In this document: in pieces, positions 1 through 9,454 of the stretch
Layout of the letters: each line of letters starts with the position of its first letter
Position numbering within the stretch: the stretch's first letter is position 1
Origin: Chrysomallon squamiferum
Taxonomy: Eukaryota; Mollusca; Gastropoda; Neomphalida; Peltospiridae
Direction: 5' to 3'
Assembly (NCBI GenBank): GCA_012295275.1
Contig: CM022670.1
Span: 4,494,764 to 4,507,263, forward strand
Length of the DNA: 12,500 bases
Notes under the pieces: model-generated
Seen by the model: the letters and a program-made list of their open reading frames with translations, nothing else
Database searches by the model: none
What the model was told of the DNA's origin: nothing
Made by a program: the position numbers and the translations under genes

Positions 1-292
1 ATCCGTTATCATTCTCGTACAATGGAGTAGACTTGGAGAAATTTATGTTCGCGGTATCGCTAAACGAACATCCTTTTTCCTTCCTGACATGTGCCACCAC
101 GAGATTACTGCGATCTTCGGTTTACAAATAGAAAGCAATTCACGATCGCTTTCAAAAACCCATTTTTCTTACATCGATAAATCTTTATCGCTAGGCTCAT
201 CAAAGAGCAATTAAACATTTCTCGTAATCTCTGCACGGGGTGAAATGTAAATATACATTCAACAGATTTTTTTCTTTCCTTCTTTATTTTAG

Positions 293-312
293 TTTTTTTT
301 TTTTTTTTTTTT
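293..312. repeat. T20 homopolymer
   Basis: There is an uninterrupted run of 20 T. A second T20 run lies at 771-790. Without a repeat body or target-site duplication visible, I cannot tell whether these are A-tails of old retroposed copies or plain slippage. Confidence 0.9.
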
Positions 313-540
313 CTCAGACAGTTTTTAAGAAAGATTAATTTTTTTCTTCTTCGTGTGTCTCTTAGAACAGCGAGTATTTTGTCGCAGACTTGTCACTGAT
401 TGTTAATTCATAATTGAACACATCATTCCTGCATGCGAAGCCTGTGGCGCAATTACCCTGTTGTGCGGCGAAATTAAACAAATGGATCTCAGGAAATTAC
501 TAAAAACACGAGATAATGCCGCTGTATGTTTCATTTAAAA

Positions 541-565
541 AAAAAGAAGAAGAAGAAGAAGAAAG
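541..565. repeat. AAG microsatellite
   Basis: The sequence shows about six consecutive AGA/AAG units following an A-run. It is simple sequence with no coding context. Confidence 0.85.
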
Positions 566-770
566 AACGCGTGTCAGGGAAATGGGTTTTTTTGTTTTGT
601 CATTCTTCGAGTGGCATTACTCAAAAAAAGATCCATCCGCGGTACGTAAAACCCGCATTTATTAAAAAAATTAAAATAAAAAAAATCTTTGTTTGAAGAA
701 TTCGTTTTTGATAGCTAAATTGATCTCCTTCATCAGAAAATAAATAATACCGGGTTTTTTGGCATAATCC

Positions 771-790
771 TTTTTTTTTTTTTTTTTTTT
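771..790. repeat. T20 homopolymer
   Basis: There is an uninterrupted run of 20 T, followed shortly by an A-run (795-803), so the strand can fold on itself locally. Confidence 0.9.
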
Positions 791-1526
791 CTTTAAAAAA
801 AAACACACAATTGTAACGAGTGTATCTACATTTATCGAGAAGCAGGAAAGACAAGAGCGAGTGAGGAGAATGGAAGGTTGTCAGCGAACACAATGCCAAC
901 AAATTGTTATTGAACGTCACAACATAGCCCCGAGTTATACGACATAGATTTTCTTCGAGTCCCGAGCGCCATGATGGTTATTGAGAAAATATGTTGTGCA
1001 TTATTCGTTTAATTAATTCATTGATTTTAACCTCTGCGTCCATAATATTTTTCTAATAGATTTTCATAAGGTTGACCTGTTGTTTCCGCGGGTCGTCTCA
1101 ATTTTCGTTTCGTTACTTCGTTTCTGACAATGCAACAAAAAGAGCGTAAAAATGAATCGTTTCACAAATTCGAGGATCACGCTGTGATTACTTAAGTGGC
1201 GTAATCGAGATCAGCACAAATGAATATATAATTTAACGTATTCTAAATTCAGAAGACTTCATTGTTATTGCATTATTAGCTAAGGAGAGAAATCGAGAGA
1301 AATTTAGATAAAATCTGTTTGTTGATTGTTAGTGGGTGTTTATACTGACACCTCTTTGATAATTTTTGCGACAAAACCAAAAGATGATACATTTCAAAAG
1401 TGATACCAGAATTACCAAATTATACCCAAATAGGAAAATCGAGAGTATGGGGAGAAAAAGAAAAAATAATCTCTTTAACGACCCAGTCAACACTTTCTTC
1501 AATCTACGATTGTACGGTATCATACC

Positions 1527-1565
<39 letters not shown>

Positions 1566-1712
1566 TGTTATTATTATTGTTGTTATTATTGTTATTATTA
1601 TTAGTTATTATTATTGTTATTATTATTATTATTATTGTTATTGTTATTATTATTATTGTTATTGTTATTGTTATTTTTGTTATTATTATTATGATTATTA
1701 TTATTATTATTT
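1527..1712. repeat. Interrupted ATT microsatellite, about 186 bp
   Basis: A pure ATT block (1527-1562) is followed by ATT mixed with TTG, TTA and ATG variants. The pattern fits an old array with G substitutions spread by slippage. The poly-Ile/poly-Tyr frames that cross it are artefacts of the repeat. Confidence 0.95.
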
Positions 1713-2586
1713 AAGATTCTCTTTAAGATTCTCTTTATAAAACTATGAAGCACATTACATAATTATAAAACTTTCTTCTCTTTTGCTTTATTTCATTTAC
1801 GAAATAATTCCGTTATTTAATGTTTTAATTATCAAAAGTAAATAATGATTGTTATTCTTTTACTTAGATAAACCTATGAATCTATATATAGCTATCACTC
1901 TGTATATCTCTCTATCTACTACACTATGAATATACCGCCAGTATGTGTATTTATCTGTATTTCTGACTGGTCATCCTAACTGTATAATCCATACATCAGC
2001 CAGTAAATTTATCTCTAGCTATTCTTAATACACAATGAGAATAGCACAGGGATGCATATCAGTACTTATGTATAAATATCGTACTTACACACACCAGTAG
2101 ACCTATAGGAAAGCCTTATTTAAATTCATAACCACTTCATAAAAATATCAGCGATAAATAAAAGGAAATGGTTCCGCGCTTTACAGACATAACCTTTTTA
2201 TCGATCCTTCTATTGCAGTGTTCAACATTATCGTGTAGATAACGGTTACATTTCCTAATATTTGTGTCATGAGCAAGAGCGTTAAATATCATGTGTCGAT
2301 CAACATCCTAACACTTCTTTAGCCGTGTCAAAAGTCGCGTAATCACATTTAAATCTGACATTAGGATAGCAATAAAACTAAACAATAACAGACATACCAC
2401 CTTCATATTACTATAAATTTTAAAATAAAACTACACTAATTCACGTTTGTTTAAGCGTAAACGATTGTAGTGAAAATGAACTGTTAACAGTGAACAGGGA
2501 AAAAAAATGATATCACTCGAGAAAAAAGAAAAAAAGAAAAGAAAACAGTACACGTATTCAATCGATCGAGACGAAACAAATAGCTG
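1713..2586. other. AT-rich non-coding stretch, no gene recognised
   Basis: I see only unique AT-rich DNA with a weak TATC/TCTA-rich patch (about 1880-1940). No open frame with protein-like composition, splice signals or RNA fold was recognised. Confidence 0.55.
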
Positions 2587-2660
2587 TTACCAATCGGAAA
2601 CTGAGAAAATTAAAACCTGACATGAAATACGACAGACGTACGCACACACACTGTACTCAC

Positions 2661-2903
2661 CTCGTTCCTCAATGCTCTGGCTCTGCAGTGAATCGTTTTC
2701 GTCCAAGCACATGTAAGTTATTAAGACGTGGAAGTAAAAAATAAGAATTATAACGGTTCTCTTCCGACGAGTCCGGAATGTAAACGCTCGGCGAGTCACG
2801 CAAAGACAATTGTCCACGTGCTTCTGTCGCTGTTATCGACGAGTTGACAAACATTATCGTAATGTGGAAATAATCAGCCAACCACAGGCTGGCGTCCCAG
2901 CTG
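2661..2903 (-). other. Candidate 5' exon ending in a strong splice donor
   Basis: On the minus strand the sequence reads ACGAG|GTGAGTACAG, a near-perfect U2 splice donor with the last exon base at 2661. About 245 bp upstream is a CCAAT box (2904-2908). The exon between has no long frame with an ATG. One frame contains a basic stretch followed by a hydrophobic segment and a Glu/Asp-rich segment, like the start of a type II membrane protein, but it opens at GTG, not ATG. An ATG frame of about 60 codons ends just before the donor. The stretch is best read as a possible non-coding or partly coding first exon. The donor is seen; the exon is inference, since a single good donor can occur by chance. 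Confidence 0.25.
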
Positions 2904-2908
2904 ATTGG
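2904..2908 (-). promoter_or_regulatory. CCAAT box (NF-Y type)
   Basis: The minus strand reads GCCGCCAATCAGC, a close match to the NF-Y core with its preferred flanks. It lies upstream of the candidate exon with the donor at 2661. Only the word is seen; NF-Y binding is inferred. Confidence 0.35.
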
Positions 2909-2928
2909 CGGCTACGAATACGAAAACT

Positions 2929-2968
2929 GACGACGACGAAGAAGAAGAAGAAGAAGAAAAAAAAATGA
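2929..2968. repeat. GAC/GAA trinucleotide tract
   Basis: A few GAC units pass into about seven GAA/AAG units and then an A-run. The change of unit along one tract suggests point mutation followed by slippage. Confidence 0.9.
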
Positions 2969-3065
2969 TGTTAATGAATTTACTTGTTCTCTTTAGCTGG
3001 CGTAGTTTGAATAATGACCAAACAGAATGGATTACCTGACCGACACATTGTCCACTAAGTTGTCG

Positions 3066-3224
3066 TTAATCACTAGCCACAGGGCGACCTGATTTCTTAG
3101 TTGTCGAAACAAATTTGATTAACCGGCTGGCCTTTTGCGCTGCTCTCTGGCATTCCTGTTCTGTCGCAGAAAGCAGCAGCAGCAGCAACAGCAGCAACAA
3201 GGCGACTGGTGCCGCTGAGTGCAT
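3066..3224 (-). CDS. Candidate 52-residue secreted peptide
   Basis: The frame runs from an ATG to TAA and encodes 52 residues. Residues 1-20 look like a signal peptide: MHSAAPVA followed by ten leucines and a small-residue SA, where cleavage could occur. The remaining 32 residues carry seven Lys/Arg, one Cys (25) and a KK pair at 43-44. By hand, residues 25-37 put most polar side chains on one helical face. No homologue is recognised. A TATA-like word lies 38 bp upstream of the ATG, which would leave a very short leader. The caution is that poly-leucine is simply what a CAG/CAA repeat (3172-3200) encodes on this strand, and a 52-codon frame is not improbable by chance. It could be a repeat artefact or a real short gene. 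Confidence 0.3.
   Translation of the reverse strand: MHSAAPVALLLLLLLLLLSATEQECQRAAQKASRLIKFVSTTKKSGRPVASD
3172..3200. repeat. CAG/CAA trinucleotide tract
   Basis: Ten AAG/CAG/CAA codon-like units occur in a row, and the CAG run is broken by CAA units. On the minus strand they give the leucine core of the signal peptide in the 52-residue ORF. Mixed TTG/CTG codons for one residue are what a maintained leucine stretch, or an old interrupted repeat, would show. Confidence 0.85.
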
Positions 3225-3261
3225 CTTACGTCGTAACACTTGCTCTGTGTGAACTGAGGCA

Positions 3262-3268
3262 GTTTATA
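3262..3268 (-). promoter_or_regulatory. TATA-like box
   Basis: The minus strand reads ACTATAAACTG. The word lies 38 bp upstream of the ATG at 3224, so a start about 30 bp downstream of it would fall near 3238. TATA-like words are common in AT-rich DNA, so this is weak support on its own. Confidence 0.25.
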
Positions 3269-3363
3269 GTTTTACTGGGCACGTCAGGAACTGACAGCTT
3301 GCTCTATGAAATTCGACCATGGTGACGCCAGCCTGAACTTTAGTTTTCTTTCTTTTTATTCTC

Positions 3364-3430
3364 ATTTTATTTATTTATTTATTTATTTATTTATTATTTA
3401 CTTATTTATTTATTCATTCATTCATTTATT
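3364..3430. repeat. TTTA/TTCA tetranucleotide tract
   Basis: Consecutive TTTA units pass into TTCA units with small interruptions. It is simple sequence next to the CT tract. Confidence 0.9.
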
Positions 3431-3450
3431 ATTTCCTTATTTAGTTCTGT

Positions 3451-3451
<1 letters not shown>

Positions 3452-3541
<90 letters not shown>
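3452..3541. repeat. Perfect (CT)45 microsatellite
   Basis: The sequence shows 90 bp of uninterrupted CT. Perfect length implies recent slippage. Ser/Leu frames that cross it are artefacts. Confidence 0.97.
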
Positions 3542-3545
<4 letters not shown>

Positions 3546-3710
3546 CTCCCTATCTCTATCACTAATCTACTCTTAATTACACATACATATACATACATAC
3601 TACGTTTGATATTTCACATCTTCAATTAATATAGAGGTACGGGAGGTTCTGGTGATTCAAACTGAGTAACAAAACATCCTCATTCATCAGACAAACTGGA
3701 AGATATTCGA

Positions 3711-3764
3711 GTGCTTGTTTGTGTGTGCGTGTGTGTGCGTGTGTGCCTGTGCATATATATACAC
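3711..3764. repeat. GT/TA-rich dinucleotide patch
   Basis: An imperfect GT run with GTGC interruptions ends in a short TATATATACACA block. Confidence 0.85.
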
Positions 3765-3865
3765 AGAGAATTACAATTACTGCTTCTGTTATTCTATATT
3801 AATTTATTATCAGTAGTAGTAGTAAAAATTGATTTACATTTATTTGTTAAAAAACTGGATGAAAG

Positions 3866-3869
3866 AAAA
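3866..3869 (-). terminator. Pol III T4 terminator of tRNA-Leu copy 1
   Basis: On the minus strand a TTTT run starts 5 bases after the tRNA 3' end. This is the usual minimal Pol III terminator. Confidence 0.75.
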
Positions 3870-3873
3870 TATT

Positions 3874-3992
3874 TGTCAGAAGTGGGATTTGAACCCACGC
3901 CCACATTCGTGGACCAGAACACTCGTTCACATTTAACACGTGAAGGTCAGAAACCTTGAGTCTGGCGCCTTAGACCACTCGGCCATCCTGAC
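3874..3992 (-). tRNA. tRNA-Leu(CAA) with 35-nt intron, copy 1
   Basis: This is a nuclear leucine tRNA that reads UUG codons. The gene is 119 bp: a 38-nt 5' exon (3955-3992), a 35-nt intron (3920-3954) and a 46-nt 3' exon (3874-3919), giving an 84-nt class II tRNA before CCA addition. The acceptor stem is GTCAGGA with TTCTGAC, with one G:U pair and discriminator A. The D stem is GCC/GGC, the anticodon stem CCAGA/TCTGG, and the anticodon CAA sits at 3956-3958. A long variable arm (CCAC, loop GAAT, GTGG) and a T arm GTGGG-TTCAAAT-CCCAC follow. The internal promoters match the consensus: A box TGGCCGAGTGG and B box GGTTCAAATCC. The intron sits one base after the anticodon, the canonical eukaryotic position, and introns are known in animal tRNA-Leu(CAA). 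A T4 terminator follows. The gene looks functional. Confidence 0.96.
3920..3954 (-). other. tRNA intron, copy 1 (35 nt)
   Basis: The intron lies between position 37 and 38 of the tRNA. It contains a seven-pair hairpin (3926-3944) with loop GTTAA. The stem arms are TTCACGT and ATGTGAA, with one G:U pair. Removal is expected by the tRNA splicing endonuclease. Confidence 0.85.
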
Positions 3993-4006
3993 ATGAGAAT
4001 CGTATG

Positions 4007-4020
4007 TGAAATAAATGTAT
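4007..4020 (-). promoter_or_regulatory. Conserved upstream element of tRNA-Leu copy 1
   Basis: The minus strand reads ATACATTTATTTCA at about -15 to -28 from the tRNA. The identical 14-mer occurs at the same distance upstream of copy 2, inside otherwise diverged flanks. It is AT-rich and TATA-like, and could help place TFIIIB. That role is inferred. Confidence 0.45.
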
Positions 4021-4252
4021 AGGAATAAATGCTGATGATTTTATTTAATACCATAGCTTATGTCATTAAATTTTGTTTATTCATTCCCTCTTTCTTTCTC
4101 CGTCCATCTAAACTATTACTACTATTAGCCTAAATTATAATTCTAATTATTATTATGTGATTTATTACGGACACACTAACTGCCAACAGGAAATACTTAG
4201 ATGTATTTATCAGAAACATTCTGAACCAGTAGTAGTAGTAAAATAATAGTAA

Positions 4253-4253
4253 C

Positions 4254-4338
<85 letters not shown>

Positions 4339-4354
4339 TAATAATAATAATAAT
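4253..4354. repeat. AAT microsatellite, about 100 bp
   Basis: An AAT array with one short interruption follows a short AGT run. It lies in the 3' flank of the second tRNA-Leu gene and explains most of the length difference between the two duplicated units. Confidence 0.95.
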
Positions 4355-4402
4355 GTATTATTTCAGATAATGTTTTGAAATAAAGATGTAAACAATAAAA
4401 AC

Positions 4403-4413
4403 AAAAACAAAAA
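4403..4413 (-). terminator. Pol III T5 terminators of tRNA-Leu copy 2
   Basis: The minus strand has two TTTTT runs (4409-4413 and 4403-4407) starting 5 bases after the tRNA 3' end. They form a stronger terminator than in copy 1. Confidence 0.75.
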
Positions 4414-4417
4414 CATT

Positions 4418-4535
4418 TGTCAGAAGTGGGATTTGAACCCACGCCCACATTCGTGGACCAGAACACTCGATCACGTTTAACGCGTAAAGCTGTATGCCTT
4501 GAGTCTGGCGCCTTAGACCACTCGGCCATCCTGAC
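4418..4535 (-). tRNA. tRNA-Leu(CAA) with 34-nt intron, copy 2
   Basis: This is a second nuclear leucine tRNA gene in the same orientation, 118 bp long. The exons (4498-4535 and 4418-4463) are identical to copy 1 over all 84 mature positions. Acceptor, D, anticodon (CAA at 4499-4501), variable and T arms are therefore the same, as are the A and B boxes. The intron (4464-4497) is one base shorter and differs at many positions. Identical exons inside diverged flanks indicate purifying selection or gene conversion, so both copies are probably expressed. Two T5 runs terminate it. The gene begins 425 bp upstream, in transcriptional direction, of copy 1. Confidence 0.96.
4464..4497 (-). other. tRNA intron, copy 2 (34 nt)
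   Basis: The intron lies at the same site as in copy 1. The equivalent hairpin (4470-4488) keeps the GTTAA loop and five pairs, one of them G:U. The arms are TTTACGC and ACGTGAT, with the outermost and innermost pairs lost. Confidence 0.85.
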
Positions 4536-4550
4536 ATGATAGATGAAATA

Positions 4551-4564
4551 TGAAATAAATGTAT
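4551..4564 (-). promoter_or_regulatory. Conserved upstream element of tRNA-Leu copy 2
   Basis: The same minus-strand ATACATTTATTTCA word as in copy 1 lies at about -16 to -29. Position and sequence are both kept. Confidence 0.45.
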
Positions 4565-4736
4565 TCGAGTAAACAGTGATAACTTTATGTAATACTCGTT
4601 ATTATGTACGTCATTTCGTCATTTATCTACTCATCCCCTCAACGTCCGAATATACAACTACTGCTACTATCACAATGACAATAACAACAATAATAACATT
4701 AATGATAGTAATAAGAACAATAATATTAATAACTGT

Positions 4737-4758
4737 AATAGTAGTAGTAGTAGTAGTA

Positions 4759-4807
<49 letters not shown>

Positions 4808-4825
4808 TAATAATAATAATAATAA
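4737..4825. repeat. AGT tract joined to AAT tract
   Basis: Eight AGT units pass directly into about 20 AAT units with one interruption. The same AGT-then-AAT order recurs near 4227-4354 and 10647-10720. Confidence 0.95.
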
Positions 4826-4841
4826 ATAGTTCGATTCTATT

Positions 4842-5149
4842 ACGAAAAATCTATCATTCTATGTCGCAGGTTTTTGAAATAAACATTTTGCAAAATAGTT
4901 TAATGGGAATTTCAAGTTTATAATTTAGATTGTTTTGTTGTTTTTTTGTTGTTGGTTTTTTTCGGGAGGGGGAGGAATATTTACGTTTCGTTTTTCTTAT
5001 TTGTTTGCTTCATTAATTTTTCTATTCATTATTTTTCTTTTCCTCATTGGTTTCTTCCTGTTCATTATTTCGTGGTCACTGAAGATTATAGGAACAAAGT
5101 CTGTTTTGTTGTTATAACAAATTACCATCAATATTTCATATTAAAACAC
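4842..5149. other. AT-rich non-coding stretch, T/G-rich
   Basis: No gene is recognised. The stretch has T-rich patches with TTG units (4928-4965) and a short G-rich word (GGGAGGGGGAGG, 4964-4975) that has too few G-runs for a four-tract quadruplex. Confidence 0.5.
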
Positions 5150-5181
5150 AAAAAAAAAAAAAAAAAAAAAATAAAAAAAAA
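5150..5181. repeat. A-rich homopolymer (A22 plus A9)
   Basis: A run of 22 A is broken by one T and followed by 9 A. It could be the A-tail of an old retroposed copy, but no body is recognised. Confidence 0.9.
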
Positions 5182-6164
<983 letters not shown>

Positions 6165-6484
6165 AAAAAAGATAGATAAAGCAATATAAAGAAGGAAAAA
6201 AGATTTAAAATTTCGTGTTTATAATTATGATTCGAACTTTGTGTAAACTGACATATTAATAGATTTATTATTCTATAATCGGGTAATGAGTAGTGAAAAC
6301 ACCACACATCAAATGCGTGGCCGTGTTTCCTGGTCATGTTTTCTGACTCAGGATTAGCCAGTATTGACCGCCCCACTTATTATAACAGTCAGTGTTTGTA
6401 CTACCGGAAAGAAACAATCACTATTAATCAATACGTTTCATATACCTGCAAGTATTTTCTTTTTGTTAATCATTAGAGTCCTAA

Positions 6485-6588
<104 letters not shown>

Positions 6589-6590
6589 TC

Positions 6591-6668
6591 CATATCTATA
6601 TATATATATGTGTGTGTGTATACGTGTATATATATATATATATAAAATAAAATAAATAAATAAATAAT
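6591..6668. repeat. TA/GT dinucleotide and AAATA patch
   Basis: TATATA, GTGTGT and TATATA blocks are followed by AAATA/AAAT units. Confidence 0.9.
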
Positions 6669-8140
<1,472 letters not shown>

Positions 8141-8145
8141 ACATT

Positions 8146-8212
8146 CCAATGCGCAAGGGCCCGTTGCTCGGTAATTCGAGGACGCAGATGGCGAGATCTC
8201 GCGAGATCTCGC
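8146..8212 (+). promoter_or_regulatory. Promoter-like block: CCAAT and CGCG palindrome
   Basis: A CCAAT word at 8146-8150 is followed 41 bp later by a perfect 22-bp palindrome (8191-8212), built of GCGAGATCTC twice plus GC. Its centre is TCTCGCGAGA (8197-8206), the CGCG element known from TATA-less animal promoters and bound by BANP in mammals. The block sits 50 bp before the ATG of the THAP remnant and reads as its promoter. The words are seen; promoter activity is inferred. Confidence 0.45.
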
Positions 8213-8261
8213 TAAAATAGCCGTACTTGCAAATTGGTGGGCAAAAGCAATCATTTTTGTA

Positions 8262-8499
8262 ATGGGAGGCCCTGACCATTGTTCAGTTATTAACTGTTCC
8301 GATCGCATATCGGAAACATTGGGTAATCGCTTCACATAGAAATGAAAAAGATTTTAATGTTACTGCATACACGAGGGTTTGCTCTGCACATTTTGTAGGT
8401 GGGAAGCCAGTGAACGACAAGAAACATGTGGACTATATACCCACCCTGAATATGGGACGGGAAACTGTCACAACACCTTGGATATCAAAAAATGACAAA
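8262..8499 (+). pseudogene. Damaged THAP zinc-finger coding remnant
   Basis: THAP domains are DNA-binding C2CH zinc fingers found in animal transcription factors and P-element-like transposases. From the ATG at 8262 the frame reads MGGPDHCSVINC, giving the first two zinc cysteines (8280, 8295) in C-X4-C spacing and a Phe (8331) 12 residues on, as in the family. The frame then stops at 8337. In the next frame, from 8335, HRNEKDF leads to RVCSAHFVGGKPVNDKKHVD and YIPTLNMG, giving the third Cys (8380), the zinc His (8389) and the AVPTIF-like Pro. The frame ends in TGA at 8497-8499. Compared with the family, one frameshift lies near 8334, and about 17 residues, including the conserved Trp region, are missing just after it. 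Cys-2 to Cys-3 spacing is about 28 residues instead of 35-50. It is therefore probably a pseudogene. A transposon-derived origin is possible but no transposase body is seen. Confidence 0.6.
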
Positions 8500-8570
8500 T
8501 GAAATTAATGACATGGTTCAGATAACTACAGAGAACAATAGTTTCAGTTATGTTCTTAATTATTCGGTCT

Positions 8571-8588
8571 ACCTCAACTAGTTGAGGT
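8571..8588. repeat. Perfect 18-bp palindrome
   Basis: ACCTCAACTAGTTGAGGT is its own reverse complement. It lies 72 bp after the end of the THAP remnant. It could be a dimer binding site or chance. Confidence 0.6.
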
Positions 8589-8599
8589 GTTTGTTGTTT

Positions 8600-9193
8600 G
8601 GACTTAAAAATACTCAGTAGGGGTTGTACAAGTACGTAGGTGTTTGTGTGAGTATGTGAGTAAAGGTACAATCTTCAGTATAACAGTTATATGTTACTCC
8701 GAAATAAATGGTTTATTTAAAAAGTTTTGTTTAAAGCATAAACTATATAATACTTGTGTGTGTTTGTACTAATTACACCTAACAATAAGTGTAAGTAGAC
8801 AAGTCACTGGTTATTGCCTGTGTTTGTATTGCGCCTGTGGGGAATGGGCACATGCTATTTCTTGACCTGGACCTGAATTGTTTTGAGAGGTGGTTTTTTG
8901 ATTACACTGTATGTATATGTACAGAAGCATACAGGCTCCCATTTCTGTAGGTGAGGGATGACAGGCCTTTTATGTATATTAATATTATGCTTATGTATAC
9001 ATACATACATAAAACAATTATATATACTGATTTTGACATGGGGGGGGTAATTACAATATTTATGCATGCATGTGTTTTCAGTAAACAAATTATATATATC
9101 CACTTGAGAAATATTTATAACTATTCAAATTTGTAAACGCTCGTATGGAATCCCTGTCAGATGTTTTGTTTGTACTTTTTACTAAACAGTCTT
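8600..9193. other. Non-coding stretch, no gene recognised
   Basis: I see only unique sequence with short GT, ATAC and TATA patches and a G8 run near 9039-9046. The open frames here are short and rich in Ile, Tyr and Cys, without recognisable motifs. Confidence 0.5.
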
Positions 9194-9313
9194 TTAATCT
9201 GGCGTCATCAAAACATTCCGGGTACGAGACGCAGACTTTGTCCAAGTTGTTGCACTGCTTTTTAATTTGAACCACTCCGCTGTAAATGTCATTGGTCCGT
9301 TTTCTACCGCCAT
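9194..9313 (-). CDS. Candidate short ORF at a promoter-like block (39 aa)
   Basis: An ATG at 9313 lies in the strong context AAAATGGCGG and opens a 39-residue frame ending in TAA at 9194. The product begins MAVENGPMTF and is rich in Thr, Ser and Lys. It matches no family I recognise. The ATG overlaps a YY1-like word, a well-known arrangement at animal gene starts, and the block upstream carries NRF1 and CCAAT sites. No convincing splice donor lies in the frame. It may be the start of a gene whose first intron I cannot place, a decayed first exon, or a chance frame. Confidence 0.3.
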   Translation of the reverse strand: MAVENGPMTFTAEWFKLKSSATTWTKSASRTRNVLMTPD

Positions 9314-9316
9314 TTT
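9307..9316 (-). promoter_or_regulatory. YY1-like word over a start codon
   Basis: The minus strand reads AAAATGGCGG, close to the YY1 core AANATGGCGGC that often spans the initiator ATG of animal housekeeping genes. Confidence 0.35.
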
Positions 9317-9454
9317 ACCATCTGGTTCGAAACATGTACATGTTAGCAGCCAAACTGTAAATCTCCTCTGAAGCTACTCATGTCGCTCATAACAACCTGT
9401 CAGTTTGTAAATAGACCAGTTTCAGTATAGTCTGTCAAGGGACGTTACTCTTCG

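Larger units (their letters stand above)
1..1526. other. AT-rich non-coding stretch, no gene recognised
   Basis: No reading frame of convincing composition is visible on either strand. The stretch holds two runs of 20 T (293-312 and 771-790), a short AAG tract (about 541-565) and otherwise unique AT-rich sequence. The open frames here are rich in Phe/Lys from the homopolymers and have no gene-like features. Confidence 0.6.
3811..4680. repeat. Old tandem duplication carrying two tRNA-Leu genes
   Basis: Two units can be aligned by eye. Each starts with CAGTAGTAGTAGTAAAA (3811 and about 4227), continues to a minus-strand tRNA-Leu gene (3874-3992; 4418-4535), and then has about 140 bp of similar 5' flank. 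Shared words include TGAAATAAATGTAT and a CATTCCCTC/CATCCCCTC block. The units differ mainly by a 100-bp AAT tract expanded in the second copy. The flanks and introns are clearly diverged while the tRNA exons are identical, so the duplication is not recent. Confidence 0.75.

Noticed and set aside
2587-2881. Two minus-strand frames, one with a type II membrane-protein look
   Set aside because: Their apparent first codons are GTG and TTG, not ATG, and an in-frame stop lies just upstream. Kept only as a possible 5' exon because of the donor at 2660.
3711-3959. Plus-strand protein-like frame containing VGFEPTPTFVDQN
   Set aside because: This part is the antisense of tRNA-Leu copy 1 read as protein, a familiar artefact; the rest is GT repeat.
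4197-4529. Minus-strand frame starting MAEWSKAPDSR with a poly-Ile tail
   Set aside because: The start is tRNA-Leu copy 2 translated in sense, and the tail is the AAT microsatellite.
4825-4841. T-arm-like stem-loop AATAGTTCGATTCTATT
   Set aside because: The five-pair stem and seven-base TTCGATT loop look like a tRNA T arm, but the upstream DNA is AAT repeat, with no D arm, anticodon arm or A box.
9090-9275. Minus-strand frame of 61 codons with several cysteines
   Set aside because: It opens at GTG. The ATG at 9313 in strong context uses another frame, and no motif is recognised.
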